In this document: piece after piece, positions 25,701 through 39,253 of the stretch
How the letters are laid out: each line of letters opens with the position of its first letter
How positions within the stretch are numbered: the first letter of the stretch is position 1
Source of the DNA: Membranipora membranacea
Taxonomy: Eukaryota > Bryozoa > Gymnolaemata > Cheilostomatida > Membraniporidae
DNA length: 64,000 bases
Assembly (NCBI GenBank): GCA_914767715.1
Contig: OU612075.1
Coordinates: forward strand, 7,254,001-7,318,000
Reading direction: 5' to 3'
Translations under genes and position numbers: made by a program
The notes under the pieces: generated by a model
The model's input: only the letters and a program-made list of their open reading frames with translations
Databases searched by the model: none
Told to the model about the DNA's origin: nothing

Positions 25701-28700
25701 GACTGCAGCCAAATTAGGCTGGTTGGTGCATTCAGCTGCTAAACGGCCTATTAGAAAGAAAGAAAGAACCATATATGAGGTGGACACTCAACATAATGTA
25801 GGTAAGATTCAGGGCTACTATCTACTGGGAGCTATTTAACCTAGAATGAATATTGGCTAGCTTTAAGTATATCTAGCTTTGGTGTGACTTGATTTTAGCT
25901 CACATAGAACTTTGGCTACTTGAGCTGGGAGTTTATATAAAGTAGAGAATGAGAAAATCCTAGCTTGCAATAAATTTCACTTCCTGCTTCTCTCAAGCTT
26001 TTCCAATATTTTACTTCTCCAGACATCAAAAAAATTTAGGACAGGTAGGCTTATCTTTATTGTACCTACCTTCTATGTCTTTGATGTCCCGCTTGACTCC
26101 AGCTGATATGAGCTGACTGATAATATTGTGATTGTTAGATAGAGCTGCTATGTGGAGTGCTGTCTGCCCCTCCTGGTTCTGCAGGTCTAGATCCACCCCT
26201 ACATCGAGCAGCAGGCTCACAGTGTTATACTGATTAAGCTGACAGGCTAGATGGAGTGCAGAGTACCCTCTTGAATTCTGAGCGTTTGTGTTAACCTACA
26301 GAATTAAACACCATAATCTCATCGTTAGTTTACCTTTTTCATAAGTTTATAAAGTAAAGAAGGTGAGTAAATGTTAGCTAGCCTTAAGTGATCTATTATA
26401 CACGTGTACACAACGGGGAACTATTCCTCCTGCAAATACTTCACTTTAGGATAAGTTAGACCAAAGTAAGTAATCCATACCTCATTATCAAGTAGTAGCG
26501 GGATTATATCCTCTTGACTGTTTAGGATGGCCAGAGATAGGGGATTGTTCTGTTCTATATCTGAACATGTGATAGTAGCACCATTCTCTAATAAGATGAT
26601 AGTAGTCTTCAGATGTCCTTCTGTTATTGATAGCATAAGAGGTGTAAAACCTACAAAACAAACAAATTTTTTTAATGGGTAAGCGATAAAACTATTAATG
26701 TTGGAGATCATGTTGCCTACCCGAGAGAAGCAAAATATAAGCAGCAGCTGGTGTTTGCCATTTCGCAAATACCTGAAATAGCTAAATTTAAACCTAGCTG
26801 ATATTAAATCCTCCGCTTTACTTTATGTAGACTCCAACCTTGGCCAGCCAGAATAGGGCGCTAGCAAACAATAGGTCACCCTCAAAACTAGCTGAACTTA
26901 ACTCTAGCTAACATTTATTCCTCTAGGGTATATATAAATCTTATAACATGGAACGCAATCTACATTGTTGTTTAGTCAACATGGGGTTATTTTCGTTTTG
27001 TACACATTATCAATTTTGAACAAAAAAAGTACTGTTGCAACACCACTTTATTTTTTATTTGACGCCAGTAATATTGATGACAAATTCTATGAACTATTTG
27101 CATTGCTGCCACTGTCGCTTTATAAAAGAATCCATAGTTGTTTTTTGAAGTAAAAGTTTGCTTAATTTGTGATGATGGTTGCCAACTTGTTTAGGATATT
27201 GATGATGAACACTTTGAACCCTACTTGAAGCTTTGTCTTTGCTTGCATATCATTCAATAATCAATAAATAAATTGTATGGAAGTATTAGAATTGTTTTAT
27301 AGGGGGATGTAGTATGACGTATTTAATGTATTTGCCCAATCAAGCAAATATAGGGCAAGCACAGAAATTTTGATACAAAGCTAGAAATACATTTTTGGGA
27401 TAACTAGTTTCATCCATGTAAGCATAACAAGATTATCCCTTAGACGACAGCGGACTCGAGCTAAAGTTTGTTAAGAATTGACGCATCAAAAATCAATCTA
27501 TCTATCTCGTTTTTTAGCCTGCCTAAAGCCCATTCATACTATATTCATACAGTTTTGTAATAGGATTGGACAAAACTGTAACTTGCACACAGTGACAACC
27601 TAGCCTTATCGCAGCCTTGACACGCGGCCACGGGTGGCCGTGGCCGTGCCATGCCCTGGCCACGTGACGATGCTAGTCTTGTCGCGGGGCAAGGGTAGTG
27701 ATGGCCCACATTTAGATTTTTTCAAGCCTCACGATAAGGCTAACACAGACTCGGGCAAAAGTAGTCTAAAAACCTCAAGACGCAAACTAGCTAGAATCTC
27801 TCCCTAACTCTTTCAAACAGCCCAGCCAATGACTAACCTTCTTTGTTAGCCGAGTTCACATCAGAACCATTTGTTAAAAGAAACATCACTACAGGGTTGT
27901 GTCCCCCACGTGTAGCTTTGTGTATGGCTAACTCCTCGCTCTGGTCTTTACGCCCGATGTCACTTCCTGCTTCTATTAACATCTGCACATGGGATAAGTA
28001 TCCTAAAACGATGGACACATTATTTACAGAATAGCAGGATATGTAGGATGTAGTTAGTAAACTTTGTAACAACAAGCAGTACGCTTTGGTGCTAGGGGGT
28101 TGGGTCTGTTTTTGGTTTAGTACAAAAGGTTGGCTATTGTGACTTTGTAGTAGCGTGATTATCCTAGATCTCATTGTAAAGTTATTTGTTTTGCCATAAA
28201 AAATCCCTACCACAACAGTTTCAAACCACTTTACAGTGAAGGGAGAAAATTATTCAAATCAATAAAAAGAGTTGTATAAGTTTCATGTTAAATAGTTAAA
28301 ATAGTATCTAATAGGTTCTTATTCTTCTATCTGGGTAAGTTCTAAGGCTAAATGGTGAAAAAATAGGCAGTTCTAAATATAGGACAAACCCGGAGTCGTT
28401 ATCAACAATAATTATACACATGCTGGACCTCGGTTCATCTAAATAAATCATCACACACAAACAGCCTCAGCTCACCATGTTCTGCTGCTACATGGAGGGG
28501 CGACTGTTCAGCAGCCCCCCTATTCGCAATATCAGGGGAGGCTCCAGATTTCAGTAAGGCTTGTACAATGTCATGGTGTCTGCGACTGCAGGCTATATGA
28601 AGTGCTGTTGATCCCTCCTCATACCAGTCCACCCCTCGGCGTACTGTCGTAGTCAGAGGTAGGTTTATGTCTGCGTTGACAGTGAGTAAGGTGGAGACGA

Positions 28701-29445
28701 TCTCTGAGTGCGAACAAAACACAGCACACTGCAAAGGACTGAAACCTGAAAAAAAGCAAAAAGTGAAAGTCACATGTCGCAAACATCTGTGGGCTGCCCT
28801 AGGGGAATAAAATTGTTGCAAGAGGAAAAGTTCACCTTTTTGTGTATGCTTAGTATAGTGAATTTTAGCTAGCATCTACTCACCCTCTTTACATAATACA
28901 GCCTCTTGCAACAGCTAGTGGAAATTGGAGACGGCTAACATCAAGTCACCCAAACACTAGCCAAAATTAGCTCTTGCCATAGACCTACTAATAATAAATA
29001 TTATAAGTAGGTCTATGGCTCTTGCTAATATTAACTTCTAGAGGGCATATTCATAAAAAATACTCAGAAACAGGAAAATTGAGTATGTTTCCCCCGGCGG
29101 GGGGCCGTCTGGGGGGCTCAGACTGAGAATATGTGTTTAACAAGTCACCAATAATGCTGATTATCCATTGCCGTCATCTATTTCAAGCAAGCATCATGTT
29201 TTAGCAGGTTATTTTGTTGCTCGGTATTCAGTCAACTGAACATTCACAGCATGTTGCATTGATGTGTTGTGATGCGATGCATTTTTTACCATCATATCAA
29301 GGCAAGACTCACCTTTCTTGGCAATCGAGTTACAAATCTTTACGTTTTCACCTGCCACGGATTTGAGGAATTCCACTACTTCCTCAGTCTTATTAGTTTC
29401 TATTAGTTTCACTAGGATGTCCTCGTTTTCATCTTTCGCTGACAT
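22725..29445 (-). CDS. Ankyrin-repeat protein with C-terminal coiled coils, 9 exons
   Basis: Minus-strand exons: 29313-29445, 28476-28745, 27838-28002, 26481-26650, 26070-26295, 25388-25747, 25040-25187, 24594-24689 and 22725-23022. All junctions are GT-AG with consistent phases, giving about 621 residues ending in TGA at 22725-22727. Residues 1-45 form an acidic helical N-terminus starting MSAKDENEDILVKLIE. About residues 46-325 are ankyrin repeats; readable cores are STALHIACSRRHHDIVQALL, GFTPLMLSITEGH, GYSALHLACQLNQ and GQTALHIAALSNN. A Pro/Ser/Asn-rich stretch follows (exon 6), then helical, probably coiled-coil segments (TVDTLKQKVQSLES in exon 7, NEEIALARAMV in exon 8, VESLKSELQILRNSV in exon 9). 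Most ankyrin exons end in phase 1, splitting a Gly codon. It is probably an intracellular scaffold; I cannot name an orthologue. Confidence 0.88.
27601..27742. repeat. GC-rich insert bounded by TAGCCTTATCG inverted ends
   Basis: Perfect 11-base inverted ends (TAGCCTTATCG and CGATAAGGCTA) enclose 120 bases that are unusually GC-rich for the window, with a CGGCCACGGGTGGCCG palindrome. It lies in an intron of the ankyrin gene. No flanking duplication was seen. Confidence 0.5.
28978..29017. mobile_element. 40-bp palindromic element with perfect 8-bp target duplication
   Basis: CATAGACCTACT ... AGTAGGTCTATG, with an AT-rich, nearly self-complementary centre, is flanked exactly by GCTCTTGC at 28970-28977 and 29018-29025. 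An 8-bp duplication around a 40-bp near-perfect palindrome indicates insertion of a very short MITE. It is in the first intron of the ankyrin gene. Confidence 0.75.
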
Positions 29446-30225
29446 ATCCAGGTGCAGCAATAAGTTTTATGATCAGACCATAAAATTAAATAAACCTTAA
29501 CCTAGTCTATTAAACGTCCAAGAAGAAACCAGAATTCTGGAAAGGTTTTAATATGCAAGTATTTTATCTGAGTCTACAGATTTTAAATTTGCAAGTATTT
29601 TATTACAAAAACTAAGGTCCAAATTACAACTGTCTCGGCTGTTCGCTGCTAATAAACGTTCCCAACATCAATATTGATTTATATTATTTGTTGTGAGGTT
29701 AATCTTTTGTTCTTGGCAAATATTGATGTTAGAAACTAAGTTATAATTATCAATCCCGCTGCTGTTCGATCAATGATATTCATGAATTAAGACAATACTT
29801 ATGAAAAATGTAAGTGTTGGTTTATGCTTCTCGTTATATTGTTAATTGCTGCCATTGGACGGCTGTTAATCTCACTTTTTGCTGATGTCAACTAGATTCT
29901 ATTGGAAGCTTCATCAAGCACTACACTAATGGACTTTGTCAACATTTCTTCTTGCACATCAAATTTTTTGATGCGCAATTTTCCTTCGCTTCAATATACT
30001 TTAATTTGTAAATATGTCCAAAGATTATGAATACAATTAAATCAAATTGAAATAACATGATAAATATAATGATCAGAAAATCAGGCAGTATGCGCTATGT
30101 ATACCCAAGAGCAGTTTTGAACAGAAATCCGCCTACCATGACCAACAAGTCTGAGTAAAACTAGAAACATTATCCTGAGGAAAATTTTTTATTTCGTTTT
30201 CTCCCGAGGTCAACCCAACCCAAGA
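29446..30225. other. Intergenic; no gene seen
   Basis: AT-rich spacer between the ankyrin-gene start and the stop of the four-transmembrane gene. It should contain the ankyrin-gene promoter. No recognisable element was found. Confidence 0.5.
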
Positions 30226-32715
30226 TCACCATGACGCTATGTCGGTAATAGCTGTGTCCATTGATCTTCTGCTCCAGACGTCGCCATCACTTTCAATGAT
30301 ATTATCAAATTTATAGACTTGGTGCCTTTTCTTGTCAGGACGGCAGCAGCACACAGATGATGCCGACACTATGGCTGTCACTAGGGTGATCACTGACATC
30401 GCGATTAAGTTAACAGAAGCTATAGCAATTGGCTGATAGCCAGAAGATAGAAACGTGTGCTGAAATAAGATAAGTACAAAACAAGGTATCAACCACTTGC
30501 TCATCAGAGCTGTCAGGTAAACTTGAACTAAAAATAAACTGAGAATTTGTTTTAAGGACAATAATTATTATCTGCAGTATTAGAGTGATAGTTCTCTGAT
30601 TTTCTTAGGCTTGGTCTGGGACAAACTTAACCCAATTCGGAAAAGGAAAGTCATTCAATAAGGGATACATAAAATGCATTTTATACCAGTGGTTACCATC
30701 ATAAAGCTGTACTATTTATATCAAAAAGTCAACCTCAACACCCACTGGCTGAGCTATTGATATAATGAAGTGCACATAAATTTTGGAATCATCAGACTGC
30801 AGCAAATGTGGAAGCAACTCCCACCTGTCAGAAATTTCCACTGAAACATATTTTTGGCTGCAGCAGTTAAGTTCACATTAAAACCTTATCTATACTGACC
30901 TAAATCCAAAGCGAGTTAAAAGAAAATTTCCCAAATCAATTTAGTCTTATAAATTAAAGTAACAGTAAATTTGTTAGTTCTGTTAGTGTAGGTCGTTGCG
31001 ATGCAGTTTCTGTCCGGATGTAAACGCTTGACAAATTTTATTTTTCATAGGATGGCATCAAGCTCTGGGAGAATTTGACTATAATTCCGCCAAAGATGTT
31101 TTTTTTTGTACTTACCCTCTTTGCCATAAATACTTCTAGATCTCCTCTGCGTAAGAACAACAACCCATAGCACACACAATGACAAACAGATATAATCGCA
31201 ATCAGGATATTGATCACAACATAGTTCTGCATCTGTGTTAGATACAAATACAAAACCTTATAATACAAATACATTTGGGTGGTTGTTATGTAGAAATATG
31301 GAAATTTAAAACAGGGTAATTTTGCTGGCAAAGGAACAGTACAGCAGAATAACAGTGCCATTACCTTATCCTTTTCGAATATATTCTTATGCATATATAG
31401 TATATATATATAGTATAGGGATTAAAGTGAAATGTTGAGGCATTTTATAAGTGTTTAGAAGTTTAAATCAGATTTTTTGGTAAGCAGCTTTTCATTTCGC
31501 GATCAACCATTGCCCAACCAATCGTTATGCTAGTGGCTAACCTCTGTGCTATAAATTTTGCAAGCACCGCCTTCAACTCTGATGGATATGTAGAAACTAA
31601 TTGGAAATATTTGGACTTAATTTATACTTACAGGGTTAGCATCCACTGTGTTGACAGTTATGTAGCGAAGTTTATAAGTCTTACTCGCACCAAATAGTCC
31701 TAGCGTTACCTGCAATAGATCAGTCGACAATTTGTGTGATCCATTCTCACCATGGCGATAAAACATATTATATTCATCACTCGTTATATAAAGTTTTTTT
31801 CTGGATTTTCCTCAACATATAATATTCATAATCTTTTTTTTTTAAATATGCATATATATTTTTCAAAATATGGATACATATATTTTAAAATATGTATAAA
31901 TATATTTTTAAATACTTAAAAACTTATACTTGTTCTATATGTAAATATATATAACAAAACAACTTTATATTCATGAGTAAAATTGTCAGTTGATCTTTAC
32001 TTGCTCACCTGTGTTACACCGCTGACGAGCAAGATGACAGGTATAAGTTTAGCATAGAATAGAGTGACTTTGTGGCGCTGATAACCATAGCATAGGCCTT
32101 CAAACACAAGCAGACTGAGGAAAAAGAAAGCCGAAAGTATCACCGTCCAAGCTCCAAGAACCTAGAACAGGCGAAGTAGGTCGTAACAGATGAAATGGTG
32201 TCATATTCTGAGATTTACCATACAATATCATACTATCCAGCTTGTATTTGTAGGGCTGTGTCCTGCCAATGAACTAAATTTTAGATGATTGTTTTATTCA
32301 ATGTTTAGGCACTAAGAGTTTACTTTTAATTGTTATTTAACATGTCTTTACATCTCAGATACATTTACTGGTCCAGCCTTCTATTAGCAAATCTTAGGTT
32401 TTCTGCCTTGGGACATTGGTACCATTACCATTACCCGACTTTCTCAATATCACCCCGCCACCACAGGGGGAACAAAATTTTTCTAGCACTCACTCAGTCA
32501 CGTTGAATTTTGAAACAAGAAGTCACCCTCACCTCCCACACAATCACCAGAAACTTACGATCGGTAGGTTATGACATTACCTTGAACCGTCTAAAGCGAT
32601 GTGTATAGAATTGATCATCACTGTAAGTTGTTGATGTTGTACTAGTAGGCCTAACTAGCCCAGAACTACTAGTGTCCGCATGCGGTTCCATTTGAGAGTA
32701 TGAAGCCAGCTTCAT
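30226..32715 (-). CDS. Four-transmembrane (tetraspan) protein, 5 exons, family unassigned
   Basis: Minus-strand exons: 32581-32715, 32009-32161, 31632-31709, 31116-31232 and 30226-30459. All introns are phase 0 with GT-AG borders, and the model is 238 residues. The N-terminus (about 45 residues) is Ser/Thr-rich and presumably cytosolic. Four hydrophobic helices follow: around VILSAFFFLSLLVF, LIPVILLVSGVTQVTLGLFG, VVINILIAIISVCHCVCYGL and ASVNLIAMSVITLVTAIVSA. A short CCCRP motif follows the last helix (possible palmitoylation), then a basic and acidic cytosolic tail ending ITDIASW. The topology resembles CD20/MS4A-like or other small tetraspans, but no diagnostic motif (no tetraspanin CCG, no claudin W-GLW-C-C) is present, so the family is left open. 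All exons being multiples of three is typical of a real, conserved gene. Confidence 0.82.
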
Positions 32716-34341
32716 TATGTCCAGTGTCTCACATCACAACAATAATCTTTGATGGCAACAATGGAAAGCATCATTGTTGTGTAATCGCTGATGGAAAGCT
32801 AGACCAACGAGTGGCTAGACTTGGCTCCTTTTTTTTATATTAATATTATTATTAATACTAATATCATCATTAATAATATTGTTAATATTTTTATTACTTT
32901 TATTATTATTTATTGGCAATTAAATTTCACTACACTGTATCGTTTTCGAAGAATTGCCTCATTTTTTTTACTTCTGTTAGGTTGGGTCATCATTGTACAC
33001 TTCTTATTCTAGCAGGCACTTATCTGATGAACCATCGAGGACGACCATACATTGGGTTTGCAATTGTGCTATGGGTAGTCCTGTACTTGTACTCGGATAA
33101 GCGATAATACAATACGTATTGTAGATACAGCATGATGGGTTTTTTTTCTTTTTACGCCTGATAAAGTTAGCGACACATTTTTGCTGCCTTTTGGAATCAC
33201 TCCAAAGTCATTTAGTTTTTAAATAATCACCGAAACATGTATATGATTATACAATTTATGGTTAATTATCTTGCATGTCTGTGTGTACGTATGGAAAATC
33301 TGCTGTAACAAAACCGTGACGACTGGCTTAATATTATGAAGTGCTAGTAAGAGTAAGGTCTATTGGCTTTAATGCCGATCAGGTTTTCCTTTAAATATAA
33401 AGGGCGATAGATCCTTGTACTTTTGCAAAACAAGTCTTATTTTGGCATTGATTTCAGACGATGAAAATCCCCCAAGTTTAATCTTGTCTATCTCTAATTG
33501 ATGCATGAAATATACTTCTGCGCCTCAATAGAATGAAAATAATTTACAAGATGCTGTGGGAACATCTTTCGGTTATCTCGAATAATCAGACAGGCAACAA
33601 TGGCCAAAACATGTTTTCTCCAGAGAAAGGTCACAAATCATAATTATGATCTACAATCCTTGAAAACCAGTATTTCATAATTGTGAAAACACCGTTAAAT
33701 ACCGATAAATATCAATAAATACCAATATTAAAATACTAATAATAATACCAATAAATATCAATAAAATCTGATAGATACTGATAAATACTGATTAAAGTAT
33801 TGAAAAGTACCGAAGAAATAGTATTGTCAATATCTTTGTGAATAAATCGATATTTAGATGTTGGAAAATACCATTTATTGCATATTTAATACTTTGCTTC
33901 TTCACATTGCTTGTATATCAATTATCTAAATATTCAATTCAATCTGATTCATATGTCTTATTTACACTCAGGCTTCTCTCATCTGGCAGAAAAATCGAAA
34001 ACGTCACAGAAATATGTTTGAAATAAAAACGGAAACATGAGGGTTTGGGCATAATACACCACACGAATCTCATTGGTATTGTCATGTCACCTCTCAGGCT
34101 ATTAAATGGCCATTAAATATATTTCATCTTTGAATTCTACCAGCTAACCCAGCATGTCATCTGATGTATCATTGTCACGGAGGCCATGAAAACTTCAAGA
34201 GAGAAGAAACGAATGCAGATTTACAAATCTGCCAACAGTGCGTTGGGCATAAGGAGTTCTATTACTTTCAAGCTGTAACATAATATTTGCCTCACTGTAG
34301 AGGCGGTAGTCATGGTCATTACTTTAAAAGATAACTTGCCA
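32716..34341. other. Intergenic, very AT-rich; includes degenerate AATACCAATA-type repeats
   Basis: Runs of ATTATTAAT lie at 32835-32920, and imperfect 10-12 base units resembling ATAAATACCAATA at about 33690-33800. The stretch from about 33840 is the 3' flank of the first propeller gene and is homologous to about 40730-41260. The small open frames here look like by-products of AT-rich sequence. Confidence 0.5.
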
Positions 34342-37300
34342 TCAAAAGGATATGTGATGATTATGTACGCGTTCAATTGATGCAATAACGATGCAAGCAA
34401 CAATACAAGACAAGATTTCATCCAAATTAAACACTGTTAGTATAACTGATACTTACATGCTGATGTTGAAAGCTGGTTTTTCTCACTAGCATTTATTACA
34501 TTTATTATCTGCCCTAGAAAACAGATGATGGTATTTACACACAATTCTCAACTCAGGGCTTATGAGGAGGTCATTGCACAGGATGGTTTTGTGCATCATG
34601 ACACCAGTTGTGAATAAAAGCATCACATCCGGGTTATCAGGAAATGAAGAACAAATTCCTCAATAAAACAATGGAATAGTAAAAATGTATGGATATGACT
34701 ACTGTAGCAAAATAAGCAAGAGTATGGTGAATTGTACGTATTCCAAACAAATGGTGCCTCGTTTGCCATACCATTGTTTTTGTACCCACCCTGGTTCAAC
34801 CGAGTATTCTCTTTCCTTTTCCTCCGCATATTAATAAAATATCGTCTAAAGAGTTGACACGCCAGCTAGATGGTGGGTAATTATGAACACTGATCACATG
34901 ATATACTACTGTATGTATATCTCTGATTGATAGAGAGGGATATAATTCACTTAGCATGAGTACCATCACAAGGAATTTGATGAGACTGGGGGCGGGTACA
35001 TGTTAGGTGCTCATACTTAATTGACTCTTGAGATCAGAGGTACACATGATAATAGCGTAGTCTCTATGTTGTGTGGAAATTATGTACACTGTATAACAAG
35101 GGCAAAAACATGATAACCCACTTTTAACATAATATTCCCTGCATGTACATTTTAGTTCTGGACAAGGTTCAGGCTCATGTATCGTTGGACAGGTAGGGCC
35201 CGGTTTTGGGGTTGCTTTTGAGGTAGGTGTAGTGGTTGTTTTTGTAGTCATTTCGGTAGTCGCCACTGTGGTTGTTGTTGGTGGAGGTACTTGCAGAAAA
35301 TCTAAAATAAACAATATTACTTATTTTGTTTATTTTTCATATTTTTATGTTTTTTTTTATTATATATATTTTATTGTATTCACCGAACGATGTATCATGA
35401 CAAATGAGGCCATGTGAAAAAAGAAGGAATTGAATAAAATAAATTTTCTAAAAAGGAGTTTATCATAGAAAATGCAGTTGAGTGAGCAATGAGGCAAGTA
35501 TTTAAAGGAGCATTTCCAAGTTTCCCACAATAAAATTTTCTTGGAAACCAATGAGATCATGTCAATGATTATTAATCAGGAGATTGTGCTGAGTTTTCTG
35601 GTGTGAATACTGGTGGATGACGGGATAATTTGGTGCATTGTGGGTATGTTATTTTTTTTGTATTCCCTATCAAGAGCATTAAAGTGTCACAAAAGCTTAC
35701 ACAATTTGACCAAGTTGTTTGATTCAAGATGGATCAGGATGTTGAATGGGAGTTGACATGGGAAGTAATTTTTTTATGCATTATACAAAAAATTTATATC
35801 AGCGTTTTATGAATTGTTTTTTATGTCAATAATGACTTGATCAGCTATAAAAATTGATGTATATATATATATGATAACGCATCATAGATTTTTTGGTTTG
35901 GTTTAATTTTTTGAAAATTAAAAGAAAAGCAAGCATGTTATTTTATTAAATTGTTTTTCAAATATTAAAAAATGTGAAGAAAATTATAACATTATCTTTA
36001 TTAGTATTATCATTGTTATTATATATCATTATATTGTATTTTCTCTTACCTCTGAAGACATTGAGACTATCGGCATCCAAAACATAAAGATCTCCTTTAA
36101 AAAAAGCTGCTCTCCTCACGTCTTGTAGCTTGCAAGATGACATTGTGCCTGGGACGTTGCCCTTGACCCTGGGAGTACAGACTTCTCTCCATGACCATTG
36201 AGAGGACATATCCCACACGTTGAGAGCGTAGTAATCTCCTCCAACAAACACCAAGTAATCAGCTCCTATGAACATGAACTCTGACATGAAGACGCTCTCC
36301 CTCGCCAAAAGCGACAAGTACCTGGAAAGCGGCAGCGGTTCAGTAAGGTTGAAAATGAGTTGCTGCTCCTTGTAGTCGAAAAAGATAATACCAGTGTCCC
36401 ATAATAAAGATATATATAGATCTCCAGTGACGGGATGTTGAGAAATGTAACCCGGATCAGGCTGGATTCCTAACTCTGGAAAATCCGCCAATGTTGTAAC
36501 TTGTTTTGATATTAGAGAAAACTTTCGAAGCAGACCCTTTTCGCCGTTCTGAGTGAAGATCACATTAAAATGGCTTTTCACGTCAATGCAGAAAGATGTT
36601 ATGATGTCATAAGTAGCTGCAGTCAGGTGACCATCGACACTCCCCTTAGGCGCATCAAGTTTTCCACTGAAATAGGTCTTGTTACGTCCATCGATATCTA
36701 TCAGCTCAATGTGAGATCCATTCCCTTCAGTAGGGCCATTCTCCTCATGGGCAATGAGGTATTTTTTATTCAGTTGAGCTACAGCGTGAAGATTGTTAAA
36801 TGTTACTTCTTCCCCGGACCCCTCAGTTGTGTATGCGGTGACATTCGCCTGACCCATGAACACTGTCTTGTTGCCACCATTCAAGTCAAATGTATAGATC
36901 ACGCTGCTAGTTGTTACGAAGATAAGGGATCGGTTTGTGTCGATGAAAATGTTTTTCACAGTCGCTCCATCGAGTGGAACCAGTTCCTCATATACTGATT
37001 CTTCATTCACCCTGCAAGCACAAACATCTACACATGTGAACATTATTACTTGTTACTGAGCCAGCAACACAGAAAAGGGTCAAAACTGATTTGTCATCAT
37101 TCCTCTAGGTCAGGTCAGTGACAAAGAGCATATTTTATGGTATGAAAACTTTTTTGTCAGCTAAGTGCCGCGCAACACGTTTTTAAAACAGTTTCATACC
37201 TTTTTTATCAGACTCCTAAATGATAACGCATTGGTACAGTTACCATAATTTGGCTTCATCATTGATGATACCCAATAAAAAAGAATCTCTCCCAATCTCA

Positions 37301-39253
37301 AGTCTCTCTCTCTCTCAAGTTGATTAAGTATACATGGATACTTTGGATAAGGCCAAATTCCTCATTTCAAACTTTCAGTTATGATAATGTGTCTATTCCT
37401 GACGAATTGAATGCAATTGTCTGGCATGGATCTGTTTTTTATTTTTCCTTTATGCCACGGATTTTAGCTGCCATCTTTTGCGCATGTAGGATGGGGAGGA
37501 TGTCAGGGTAGGCTGTAAGGGGCAGTACAATGCTGGTCCTTTCAGGGAACGTACTCACCCCTGTGGAGAGTGTGCTCTAGGCAAAATCCTAGAGCGGGGC
37601 TGTCATGGGCCACGTCTGATAAAATAGGTATATGAATCTAGCTATACCACAATCTAGCTCTTTTTGAGGTGTAACTTTTCAAGGTTTATCATATTATCCT
37701 TTATCATATCAAATTTGACTCTAAAAGAATACGAGGAAAATACCGAGCAACATTCCTTACTGCTAGTCAATGCTGGATACTCCTGTCACCAAGTGATGAT
37801 GGTTTCAAAAGTACCTCTTCCCCTTTACTTATAAATCCTGACCGACTGACATAATTTTTTCATTTTTGTGTATAGGCATATAGCATCCATTTTTATCCTT
37901 TCTTCTTTGTTCACTTTAATTGTCTCTTAGTCACCATTTTTAAACCAGATTGTCAAACATGATCTTATCTGCTTCCCTGCACTGATAGGTTCAATAAAGT
38001 TCATATCATTATTATTAGTGTTATTTCATACCTCCTTAAGATCAACATAGTAATCGAATGTAAGGAGACCAAGTTTTCAGAAGCATTCTTGAGCTTCCAG
38101 TCTCACTTAGAATTCCTTGCTAGGTTCCACAATAGCCTGTGGCGCAGTTTTAATAAAATAGATCAGAATGTCCTAATATAGGTTATAGGTTTTTTTCCGC
38201 TTAAACTGTGATTTAATTTTGAAAACAGTTCGCTTTATATTCCTTGTGAAGGACGAAGGTGTTTTGTTATTCTGCTTTGTGATATATCGTAACCACACAT
38301 ATATAATTTATCTTTTGAATGAAAAAGTGAAAAACTATTTTCCTATGCCACTGCCCCATAACCCTCACCCCACGCCCTTCAAGTTCAACCTAAGCCCTAC
38401 GCCCCAAGGAAAACCATCATCAACCTCATACTTGGTGCACCATGCGCTTGCCGTGCTACATAAGCAAAGTTGGAGCGCACTCCCCCCACCATCACTTAGG
38501 TTGGCAACCCACTATATGGTTTACTGTACTGTACAAGCTCAATGAACTTCTGTTTTTGTGAGACTTTGTGAGTCTGCTCTTGAATTGTATAGTGACCTGA
38601 GGTTGTGACATCACACGGCAGGAACTACGATACTTATAGGAGCTCTCTTATATCTATGACTCCAAGGTGTGTGGTTGTATATGATTATCATATTATTATT
38701 TCTTGGAATGTTGAAATTCACTGGGATGCTAGTAACTTTGTTTATCCAGTTAGCCCCATGTTTGAGTTAAAATTAAATCATCATAATATTAAACAAAAAT
38801 GGCTTCTATGATAAATTGAGCGGAAAAGAGATTATTAAACAGTTTTTTCTAGCAGCCCTATGACTCACGCTGAAATGCTCAACAATGAACTCACGTTCAT
38901 TTATAGTATCGCCACCCTTCGATACCTTGTGAGAAAACTTGATGTTACTTGATTTTTTATCTGTATCAGTACGGGTCAATGGACTGTATACTGTTGTGGC
39001 TCAACAATACCCAAATTGAAATCAGAGTTGAAATTAAATATTAATCTGTTTAGACATCAGTGAGCATGACTTTCAATCCCTTGCTTTTGTCTACATGTGA
39101 TGATCACAACACACAATAGTCGATTAGAAGTAATATCACTCACTCTAGCATGCTGATTTCTGCATGAGTCAGTCCTTGAGGTTTATCGAAAAAAAGCTCA
39201 GCCTTAATCTCAACCACCGAGATCAGAGCGAGCAGCACTGTGAGCCACAACAT
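34342..39253 (-). CDS. Secreted/membrane protein A: signal peptide, propeller-like ectodomain, Thr-rich stalk
   Basis: Minus-strand exons: 39144-39253, 36050-37011, 35122-35301, 34457-34513 and 34342-34433. Phases are consistent and the model is about 466 residues. Exon 1 encodes a signal peptide (MLWLTVLLALISVVEIKAEL). Exon 2 (about 320 residues) has repeating beta-strand blocks such as HIELIDIDGRNKTYFSG, HPVTGDLYISLLWD and SEFMFIGADYLVFVGGDYYA, reminiscent of LDL-receptor class B (YWTD) or similar propellers, with several N-glycosylation sequons. Exon 3 is a mucin-like Thr-rich stalk (PPPTTTTVATTEMTTKTTTT) followed by CPTIHEPEPCPELKCTC. The last exon contains ILSCIVACIVIASI, a short hydrophobic segment that could anchor the protein. 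It is probably a cell-surface or secreted receptor/ligand; the family assignment is tentative. It is a tandem paralogue of protein B. Confidence 0.82.

Noticed and set aside
32821-33107. Plus-strand Ile/Asn-rich frames
   Set aside because: Low-complexity ATT/AAT translation with no splice context or homology.
34221-34421. Alternative frame MKSCLVLLLASLLHQLNAY as a separate signal-peptide gene
   Set aside because: The same DNA is read in another frame as the phase-compatible last exon of gene A, which fits the splice junction better.
36570-36998. 142-codon plus-strand frame opposite the ectodomain exon of gene A
   Set aside because: It is the antisense shadow of a long conserved coding exon on the minus strand.
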